This document shows positions 1 through 4,856 of a stretch of 5,111 nucleotides of DNA, piece after piece. Both the position numbers and the translations under genes were made by a program. The notes beneath the pieces were generated by a model. That model saw only the letters and a program-made list of their open reading frames with translations, ran no database searches and was not told the origin of the DNA. Source of the stretch: Candidatus Gastranaerophilales bacterium (lineage in GTDB: Bacteria > Cyanobacteriota > Vampirovibrionia > Gastranaerophilales > Gastranaerophilaceae); assembly GCA_905235825.1 (NCBI GenBank), contig CAJONH010000237.1, forward strand, positions 1 through 5,111, read 5' to 3'. Positions within the stretch are counted from its first letter, which is position 1, and every line of letters begins with the position of its first letter.

Positions 1-2
1 AA

Positions 3-167
3 CGAAATTTGGGAGTGGTGACTTTAAAAAGTGAGCACTTTGCCGGCGGGGTTGACACGGCGGCAGAGTGCGAAACCAGATTAGATAGAATAATTAGAGT
101 GTGTTCAAACTATTCATATCTTGTCGAAATAAATACAAAACACTGCCCCGCTTCCTCTAATTTTTAA
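3..167 (+). CDS. C-terminal fragment of an unidentified protein (5' end outside window)
   Basis: A frame open from the left edge runs 54 codons to a TAA at 165-167; the other two forward frames stop early (TGA at 19-21 and 32-34). The residues look protein-like: a Gly-rich turn (HFAGGVDTAAE) followed by a probable amphipathic helix (ETRLDRIIRVCSNYSYLVEI) and a short polar tail with two Cys. I do not recognise the family. The first 80 bases are about half G+C, clearly richer than the rest of the window, which could mean a conserved gene, a transferred one, or a structured RNA instead of a gene. It converges on the third radical SAM gene; the two stop codons overlap within 164-167. The minus strand is also open over about 36 codons here but has no convincing start or ribosome binding site, and its VSTPPAKC reading looks like the usual antisense shadow of a Gly-Gly-Asp turn. 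Confidence 0.45.
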   Translation, partial: RNLGVVTLKSEHFAGGVDTAAECETRLDRIIRVCSNYSYLVEINTKHCPASSNF

Positions 168-1159
168 AAGCCGGCTTTATTCAGTTCTCTTGTTTTCTCA
201 ACTTCGCATTTTACCTGATATATCTGCCCGTATAATTCACAATGCATATTAAGTTCTTCAGCTCTGTTCAATGTATACTTCATCAAGTTATATACAGAAG
301 ATAAATCTCCGTCTACATTTCTCATAATCCAATTAAAATCCAAATTTAATACAACGGAATTAATTCCTGTTTCTTTAGATTTTTCAAGCCATAAGTCTAT
401 TTCACGTTCGCTGTCGTTTACAGAAGGAACTATAATATATTTTGTCTTTACATTATCAGCACCTTTAGGCTGATTTTTTGCATACTCCTTCAAATTTTTC
501 CATACATTATCATAACTTTTTACCTGTTTAACCCGTTCGTGAATTTCTTTACTGCCGGCATCAACAGAAACAAGTATCCTGACTATCCCTTTTCTTAACC
601 CTTTTATTACGGCAGTGCTTTTTTTTATTGCATTAGTATGCACGACTATTTTTTTAAAATCATTTTTAATAAATTCATTTAATAATCCTTCAAATTCTCT
701 GTATATGGTAGGCTCACCGCCTGCGAAGTCAATTATTCCGTCTTTTTTTAATATTTTATTTTTTATCATATCTTTTATTAACGGCAAAACTTTATATATC
801 TTTGTATGCTCCAAAACGTACTTATCTCTCGGTGCTTCACAATATATACAGTTAGAATTACAAGGCACCCACGGTGTTAATAACAAATAATCTATATAAT
901 CTTCATCATCCCACTCTTTAAAAGAAACATTTACGCAATTTTTACATAATTCAGGACATTCGTCTGCTCTGTACATATCCCGCAATCTGCGTTTTATTGC
1001 AAAAAATTCTTTCCAGTCTATCTTTTCACCGCAATAATTTTCATATATTACGGGACGACCGCCATATCTGGGATTAAAATTGTTGCACGAACGTATTCTG
1101 TTACAATGGTCTAAAACCATTCCGTGTTCTATATAACTGCAGCTTTCAAACTCTCTCAT
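164..1159 (-). CDS. Radical SAM protein with N-terminal SPASM-like domain, paralog 3
   Basis: 331 residues, last of three tandem paralogs. The core has the [4Fe-4S]/SAM motif CX3CX2C at C100, C104 and C107 (CNSNCIYC), the SAM-binding GGEP motif at 147-150 (FAGGEPT), a strand motif HTNAIKKS at 174-181, SVDAGS at 198-203 and KYIIVPSVND near 240-249. These fit a partial TIM-barrel radical SAM fold that cleaves SAM to a 5'-deoxyadenosyl radical. Residues 1-83 form a separate Cys domain: C7, C19, C25, C43 and CX3CX2C at 68/72/75, with NYxGE and DWxEFFxxK between. It resembles SPASM, which is normally C-terminal, and may hold a second Fe-S cluster. Its cysteine pattern departs from its sisters: the CC pair is reduced to SC and the CX2C becomes CX3CX2C. 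Start ATG lies 3 bp after the preceding stop and gives the family N-terminus MRExxSC. Cytosolic; substrate unknown. The radical SAM assignment is firm, the N-terminal domain name is inference. Confidence 0.93.
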   Translation of the reverse strand: MREFESCSYIEHGMVLDHCNRIRSCNNFNPRYGGRPVIYENYCGEKIDWKEFFAIKRRLRDMYRADECPELCKNCVNVSFKEWDDEDYIDYLLLTPWVPCNSNCIYCEAPRDKYVLEHTKIYKVLPLIKDMIKNKILKKDGIIDFAGGEPTIYREFEGLLNEFIKNDFKKIVVHTNAIKKSTAVIKGLRKGIVRILVSVDAGSKEIHERVKQVKSYDNVWKNLKEYAKNQPKGADNVKTKYIIVPSVNDSEREIDLWLEKSKETGINSVVLNLDFNWIMRNVDGDLSSVYNLMKYTLNRAEELNMHCELYGQIYQVKCEVEKTRELNKAGF

Positions 1160-1162
1160 GAT

Positions 1163-2158
1163 TTATTTCACTCCGCTAAACCGGCATTCATCAGCTAAAT
1201 ATTTAAAATTATTGTATTCGATTAAATCTAAACCTGCTTCTTTGACTTTTTCAGTCATATATTTACATAAATCTACCAAATATTGAGGTCTTTCTTGATT
1301 TTTCAATCTTTGTTCTTTGCAAAATTCATTTTCAATATCGGCAACTACCGTTTTTATACCTGATTTTATATTACACTCAATCCATTTATCAATTTCTTCT
1401 TTTTTTGTATTTACACCGGGGATTAATATATATTTAGTTTCAACATATATTTTTTTTTCGTGTTTCTTTTGCATTTCAGCATATTTCTTTGCATTTTTCC
1501 AAAATACATCAAATTTATCAACTCTTTTTATTTTGTAATATGTTTCTCTGCTTCCCGAATCAGCAGATAAACATACCGAAAGTTTTTTTTCTTTTATTCC
1601 CTTTTCAATTGATTTTGAATGCTTTATACCGGAAGAATGTACTGTTATCCTGTCAGCTCCGTTTTTTAACAATAATTTTATAAGTTCATCAAACTCATCA
1701 AGTATAGCAGGTTCTCCGCCTGCAAACGTTACTTCTCCGCCTGATTTAAATAATTTTTGCTTAAATAATTCTTTTATTACGGGTAAAACCTTGTAATGAG
1801 GTTTCTTTTGATAATTTTGCTTATCCCATGCCGTATAGCAGTATATACAATCACTGTTACAATGAGTCCAATGATTGAAATGCAAATAATTTATGTATTT
1901 TTCATCATCATCCCAGCCTCTTTTTACAAGATTAAAACACCCTTCACATTTTGGATTTATAATACCCTGCCGATTTTCTTCCACAAATTTTTCTTTTAAT
2001 TTAAATATATCTTCCCAATTTAAACCTTTACCCTCATAGTTTTCTTTTATATAAAGCCTTCCCCCGCCTTTATGACAGCACAAACAACACATTTCAATAT
2101 GGTCATTTTCAAAACTTATTCCATGCTGAAGCCAATGACAGCTTGTATATTCACGCAT
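1163..2158 (-). CDS. Radical SAM protein with N-terminal SPASM-like domain, paralog 2
   Basis: 331 residues, the middle and most divergent of the three paralogs. Radical SAM cysteines are C100, C104 and C107 (CNSDCIYC); GGEP is at 147-150 (FAGGEPA), HSSGIKHS at 174-181, SADSGS at 198-203 and KYILIPGVN at 242-250. The N-terminal domain (about 1-82) has C7, a CCxCC run at 24/25/27/28, GGG at 31-33, NYEGKGLNWEDIF and CEGC at 71-74, then WDDD leading into the core. This order (C, CC, GG, W, basic helix, CxxC) is that of a SPASM domain but placed before the barrel. The start ATG shares its A with the stop of the upstream gene (TGATG), and a strong AGGGAGAAGG lies just before it, so it is translationally coupled. 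It differs from its sisters in the barrel, for instance KIKRVDKFDVFWKNAKKY where they have VKQVKSYDxVWKNLKxY, suggesting a different substrate or role. Substrate unknown. Confidence 0.93.
   Translation of the reverse strand: MREYTSCHWLQHGISFENDHIEMCCLCCHKGGGRLYIKENYEGKGLNWEDIFKLKEKFVEENRQGIINPKCEGCFNLVKRGWDDDEKYINYLHFNHWTHCNSDCIYCYTAWDKQNYQKKPHYKVLPVIKELFKQKLFKSGGEVTFAGGEPAILDEFDELIKLLLKNGADRITVHSSGIKHSKSIEKGIKEKKLSVCLSADSGSRETYYKIKRVDKFDVFWKNAKKYAEMQKKHEKKIYVETKYILIPGVNTKKEEIDKWIECNIKSGIKTVVADIENEFCKEQRLKNQERPQYLVDLCKYMTEKVKEAGLDLIEYNNFKYLADECRFSGVK
1171..1174 (-). promoter_or_regulatory. Ribosome binding site for radical SAM paralog 3
   Basis: GGAG lies 11 bases before the ATG, inside the last codons of paralog 2. 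The spacing is on the long side, consistent with reliance on coupling to the upstream gene. Confidence 0.5.
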
Positions 2159-3129
2159 CAGACCTTCTCCCTGTTTCTAAAGCTCATCATGTGTTCAGCT
2201 CTCTCATATAATTCATATCTTAATCCGAGTTCATAAGCCTTTTCTCTTGCATAATCAAAATATTTTATAATCTCATCAGGCACACTATCTCTGCGTGCAT
2301 AAAACCATTTTGACTCAATTTCGTGCAATACGCAGTTTATACCGCTTTCTTTTGTTTTTTTCAACCAAAGGTCAATTTCGTTTTTATCGTCATTTACACC
2401 CGGAATTAATATATATTTTACTTTTACACCGTCAAATTTTCTTTGATGAGAAGCATATCGCTTTAAATTTTTCCAGACTTTATCATAACTCTTTACCTGC
2501 TTCACTTTTTCATGCATAGCTTTACTGCCCGCATCAACAGATACGATTAAATCAACACATCCTCTCTTTAAACCCTGTTCTACCGCTTTTGAATATTTTA
2601 TACAAGATGAATGTATTCTTGTTAAAGGGAAGCCGTAATCCATAAAAATAGTCAATAATTTATCAAACTCTTTTAATAAAGTTACTTCACCTCCGCCAAA
2701 ACTAACATGCCCGCTTGGTCTTAATATATCCCGCTTTATCATGTCCTTTAAAATCGGTAAAAAATTATAATTTTTAAATTTATTATATTTTTCCTTGTCC
2801 TGCATTGTATGGCAATATGAACATCTTGAATTACATTTAGTCCAATAATCCAAATTAATCATGCTTATTTTTGTGTGATTATCGTCCCAATTTTGCTCCT
2901 TTAAATAAATACAGCCTTCACACTTAGGATAAATTTTTCCCTGTTTGTGTATATCCTTTATCATTTGTTTGAAAGCAAAAAGTTCATCCCAGTCAACGGG
3001 TTCGCCTTTGTAATTATCACGAACAATGGTATTTCCGCCGCCCTTTGCACTATACAAACAACATACCTTATACGAATTTGTGTCAAAATTTATTCCCGAC
3101 TCTATCCAATAACAGCTTTTGTATCTCAA
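2158..3129 (-). CDS. Radical SAM protein with N-terminal SPASM-like domain, paralog 1 (TTG start)
   Basis: 323 residues, first gene of the tandem unit. Radical SAM cysteines are C99, C103 and C106 (CNSRCSYC). The SAM-binding motif reads GGGEVT (145-150), with Val where the sisters have Pro after GGE. HSSCIKYS is at 173-180, SVDAGS at 197-202 and KYILIPGVND at 238-247. The N-terminal SPASM-like domain has C6, CC at 23-24, GGG at 30-32, NYKGEPVDWDELF and CEGC at 70-73. There is no conserved Cys after the barrel, so any auxiliary cluster must sit in the N-terminal domain. The start is TTG: it yields MRYKSC, which aligns with MREYTSC and MREFESC of the sisters, and AGAGGG lies 7 bases upstream. 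Between about residues 190 and 265 it is about two thirds identical to paralog 3 by hand count. It follows the CNT transporter gene on the same strand after a 64-bp gap. Substrate unknown. Confidence 0.92.
   Translation of the reverse strand: MRYKSCYWIESGINFDTNSYKVCCLYSAKGGGNTIVRDNYKGEPVDWDELFAFKQMIKDIHKQGKIYPKCEGCIYLKEQNWDDNHTKISMINLDYWTKCNSRCSYCHTMQDKEKYNKFKNYNFLPILKDMIKRDILRPSGHVSFGGGEVTLLKEFDKLLTIFMDYGFPLTRIHSSCIKYSKAVEQGLKRGCVDLIVSVDAGSKAMHEKVKQVKSYDKVWKNLKRYASHQRKFDGVKVKYILIPGVNDDKNEIDLWLKKTKESGINCVLHEIESKWFYARRDSVPDEIIKYFDYAREKAYELGLRYELYERAEHMMSFRNREKV
2163..2172 (-). promoter_or_regulatory. Ribosome binding site for radical SAM paralog 2
   Basis: AGGGAGAAGG lies within the last codons of paralog 1, ending 4 bases before the ATG (8 bases from GGGAG). 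With the TGATG overlap it indicates stop-restart coupling between paralogs 1 and 2. Confidence 0.75.
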
Positions 3130-3136
3130 AATTTAT

Positions 3137-3142
3137 CCCTCT
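3137..3142 (-). promoter_or_regulatory. Ribosome binding site that decides the TTG start of paralog 1
   Basis: AGAGGG ends 7 bases before TTG at 3127-3129. There is no in-frame ATG giving the family N-terminus, so this site plus alignment with the sister proteins selects TTG. Confidence 0.75.
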
Positions 3143-3151
3143 GTTACTATA

Positions 3152-3181
3152 ATTTTATCATACCGAAATGAAAATTTGTAA
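3152..3181 (-). promoter_or_regulatory. Possible sigma-70-type promoter of the radical SAM unit
   Basis: Read on the minus strand, TTACAA (3176-3181) and TAAAAT (3152-3157) are separated by 18 bp, followed within about 15 bases by the AGAGGG ribosome binding site. In such AT-rich DNA chance matches are common, so this is moderate support. If real, the three radical SAM genes can be transcribed independently of the transporter. Confidence 0.4.
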
Positions 3182-3193
3182 TAATTGTAATAA
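3176..3193 (-). repeat. Tandem 9-bp direct repeat after the transporter stop codon
   Basis: Minus-strand TTATTACAA occurs twice in a row, immediately after the TAG stop of the CNT gene. The second copy contributes the putative -35 TTACAA of the radical SAM promoter. It could be an operator or simply low-complexity sequence; there is no T-run hairpin here to end transporter transcription. Confidence 0.5.
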
Positions 3194-4471
3194 CTACAAA
3201 AGCATAGAAGCCATACATGCCGATATATATGAAGTAAGAGTACCTGCAATTAAGGCTTTAATACCAACTCTTGCCAAATTTTTTCTTTGATTGGGAGCAA
3301 TCTCACCTATACCTGATATTTGTACTGCAACCGAAGATAAATTTGCAAATCCCGAAAGTGCAAATGTAGATATTATAAAACTCCTGTCGGATATTATATC
3401 TTTAATTGCGGATAAATCGGTAAATGCAATTGCTTCGTTTAATATAAATTTAGTTCCTAAAAACGAACCGACCGTCGATACTTCATTTAAAGGTATACCT
3501 ATTAAAAATGCAAATATAGAAAATATTTTACCGAATATCATACGTATTGACAGATGTTCAACATCTATACCGATAAAAGACAAATTAACATGAAAAATAT
3601 CGTGGGCAAATACTCCGAATTTTTTTAAAAAGAAATCAAGCATGGCTATTAATGCAATTAACGCAATCAAAATAGCAATGATATTTATACCGACTTTCAT
3701 ACCCTCTGTTGCACCTTTTGATATAGCGTCCAAAAGATTTACATCAGTTCTTCTTCTTTTGATTTTGAAATCATTCTTAGTTTGAGGTTCAAGAGTTTCG
3801 GGATATATAATTTTGGAAACTGCCAAAGCCCCCGGAGCAGCCATTATACACGCTGCAAGCATATATTGAGGCGGTATACCGAGTCCCGCATAAACTGCAA
3901 TTATTCCGCCCGATAAACAAGCCATACTTCCCGTCATTGATGCCATAACCTCAGAACGGGTTAAATTCGGCAAATAAGGTTTTATCATTATTTGAGCAGA
4001 TACCTGACCGACAAAAGAACTTGCAACATTCGATAATGCCTCCGCACCGGATACATCCATCAGTTTGTTTACTATTTTTCCCAATATGGCAACTACTCTC
4101 TGCATTATTCCGTAATAATATAATATATTTACAAGTATCATCATAAATATTAGCGGAGGAATAAGACTCATTGCAAACATAAATGCCTTATCTCCGAATA
4201 TTTCATGCAGTATTTGCGGACTGTTTGTTAAAGGTCCGAATACGAAGTCTGCTCCAACATTTGAAAATTCCAGTATTTTTTCTATAAATTTCCCGATGTA
4301 CTCAAATATTATTTTTCCGAAAGGAATTTTTAATATAAAAACAGCAAGTAGAAATTGAAGCAATAAGCCCATTAAGACGGTTTTTATATTAATTTTTTTT
4401 CTGTTATTTGACATCAAAAAAGCTATCAATAACATTGATACAATACCTAAAATTCCAAAAAATATCTTCAT
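3194..4471 (-). CDS. Concentrative nucleoside transporter (CNT/NupC family) with atypical HP1 motif
   Basis: Inner-membrane cation-coupled nucleoside importer family, 425 residues from the ATG at 4471, the usual length. Family marks in order: MKIFFGILGIV start with the first membrane segment, AFLMSNNRKKIN, ILKIPFGKIIFE (47-57), FVFGPL, the HP1 hairpin SGAEALSNVASSFVGQ (141-156), IKPYLPNLTRSE, GLGIPPQYMLAACIMAAPGALAVSK, YPETLEP, IPLNE, the LNEAIAF segment (E346) and GFANLSS (374-380) with N377 and S380. About ten hydrophobic segments are visible. E346, F375, N377 and S380 match the ribose/base contacts known for the Vibrio CNT. The HP1 motif usually reads GQTEA or GQSE, but here GQVSA (155-159), so the base-contacting Thr and Glu are Val and Ser; substrate preference may be altered. 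A frame extension to an ATG at 4510 adds 13 polar residues not expected in the family, so I reject it. GGGA lies 7 bases before the chosen ATG. Confidence 0.93.
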   Translation of the reverse strand: MKIFFGILGIVSMLLIAFLMSNNRKKINIKTVLMGLLLQFLLAVFILKIPFGKIIFEYIGKFIEKILEFSNVGADFVFGPLTNSPQILHEIFGDKAFMFAMSLIPPLIFMMILVNILYYYGIMQRVVAILGKIVNKLMDVSGAEALSNVASSFVGQVSAQIMIKPYLPNLTRSEVMASMTGSMACLSGGIIAVYAGLGIPPQYMLAACIMAAPGALAVSKIIYPETLEPQTKNDFKIKRRRTDVNLLDAISKGATEGMKVGINIIAILIALIALIAMLDFFLKKFGVFAHDIFHVNLSFIGIDVEHLSIRMIFGKIFSIFAFLIGIPLNEVSTVGSFLGTKFILNEAIAFTDLSAIKDIISDRSFIISTFALSGFANLSSVAVQISGIGEIAPNQRKNLARVGIKALIAGTLTSYISACMASMLL

Positions 4472-4478
4472 ATACTTA

Positions 4479-4482
4479 TCCC
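4479..4482 (-). promoter_or_regulatory. Ribosome binding site supporting the transporter start
   Basis: GGGA lies 7 bases before the ATG at 4471. The same GGGATAA string at the same spacing precedes the TTG start of radical SAM paralog 1. It supports 4471 over the upstream in-frame ATG at 4510, although the core is short. Confidence 0.45.
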
Positions 4483-4501
4483 GATAAACTCTGTCAAAAC
4501 A

Positions 4502-4530
4502 ATGATACAATAAATAATCAATTATTAAAA
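4502..4530 (-). promoter_or_regulatory. Weak candidate promoter for the transporter gene
   Basis: On the minus strand a -10-like TATCAT (4502-4507) sits 17 bp from a poor -35, TTTTAA (4525-4530). It would start transcription some 25 bases before the ATG. The region is nearly all A/T, so support is slight. Confidence 0.22.
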
Positions 4531-4545
4531 CTTTTTTAACTTTTA

Positions 4546-4574
4546 TTGATTTCTTCTTACTTTTTAATTAGAAT
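4546..4574 (+). promoter_or_regulatory. Sigma-70-type promoter for the small protein gene
   Basis: TTGATT (4546-4551) and TAGAAT (4569-4574) are separated by exactly 17 bp. Predicted transcription begins near 4581, leaving a leader of about 20 bases that is mostly Shine-Dalgarno sequence. This is the best promoter match I see in the window. Confidence 0.5.
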
Positions 4575-4588
4575 TTGTCTGAGAGGTT

Positions 4589-4596
4589 AAGGAAGG
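4589..4596 (+). promoter_or_regulatory. Strong ribosome binding site of the small protein gene
   Basis: AAGGAAGG ends 5 bases before ATG at 4602 (8 bases measured from AAGGA). It favours this ATG over the in-frame TTG at 4575, which overlaps the putative -10 box. Confidence 0.6.
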
Positions 4597-4601
4597 TATT
4601 T

Positions 4602-4856
4602 ATGTTCAGATGGTTTATTGACATATTTTGTAAAGATACGATAGTTGGGCTTAGTAATATTGAAAAAAATAGGGTAGAAAAAATACAAAACAAAAATTCC
4701 TACAAAAACGAAATCCGCCTTTATAAGAATTTCTACTCTCCATTATTTAAAACAAATAATGGAACGGTAAAAAAATTTAAGAATTCATTTACTGATCCGA
4801 TTGCTTATCATCTTTTAAAAGTCGTTCAAAATCAGAAGGCTTTATACTCTGTATAA
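4602..4856 (+). CDS. Small basic protein of unknown function (84 residues)
   Basis: ATG at 4602 follows a promoter-like pair and a strong Shine-Dalgarno sequence at good spacings, which is the main reason to call it a gene. The product begins with a short aromatic/hydrophobic stretch (MFRWFIDIFCKD), followed by a Lys/Asn-rich middle (EKNRVEKIQNKNSYKNE), a Tyr/Phe-rich patch and a hydrophobic end. The start is too short and charged for a clear signal peptide or membrane helix. I do not recognise a family. The last 68 bases overlap the 3' end of the convergent nuclease gene, which is unusual and may mean that the final third is only open by chance. An AT-rich 10-bp hairpin lies inside the frame (4739-4763). 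Alternatives are a leader or antisense RNA driven by the same promoter. Its divergent neighbour is the CNT gene, 130 bp away. Confidence 0.5.
   Translation: MFRWFIDIFCKDTIVGLSNIEKNRVEKIQNKNSYKNEIRLYKNFYSPLFKTNNGTVKKFKNSFTDPIAYHLLKVVQNQKALYSV
4739..4763. repeat. Perfect 10-bp inverted repeat with 5-base loop
   Basis: TCCATTATTT (4739-4748), loop AAAAC, then AAATAATGGA (4754-4763). It lies 26 bp past the stop of the nuclease gene and within the small plus-strand frame. Neither strand has a T-run directly after the stem, so it is not a standard intrinsic terminator, though it could slow polymerase or protect a 3' end. Confidence 0.5.

Noticed and set aside
167..178. 12-bp palindrome AAAGCCGGCTTT at the end of radical SAM paralog 3
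   Set aside because: It has no loop and no following T-run, and it encodes the terminal Ala-Gly-Phe codons, so it is not supported as a terminator or operator.
615..890. Plus-strand 91-codon open frame across the third radical SAM gene
   Set aside because: It is the antisense shadow of the radical SAM coding sequence: its GSPPAKS is simply the complement of FAGGEPT, and there is no supporting start signal.
3291..3593. Plus-strand 100-codon open frame inside the transporter gene
   Set aside because: It lies wholly opposite a firmly identified CNT gene and has no recognisable domain; an antisense shadow.
4469..4497. Near-consensus promoter TTGACA-17 bp-TATATG on the minus strand in front of the transporter
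   Set aside because: The -10 hexamer overlaps the ATG start codon, so transcription would begin inside the gene and miss the start codon and ribosome binding site. Treated as coincidence unless the true start is further in.
4472..4510. Thirteen-residue N-terminal extension of the transporter from an ATG at 4510
   Set aside because: The extension is polar and charged, no CNT-family feature supports it, and MKIFFGILGIV is the usual family start with a ribosome binding site before it.
4575..4601. Upstream TTG start for the small plus-strand protein
   Set aside because: The TTG overlaps the putative -10 box and has no ribosome binding site, whereas the ATG at 4602 has a strong one.
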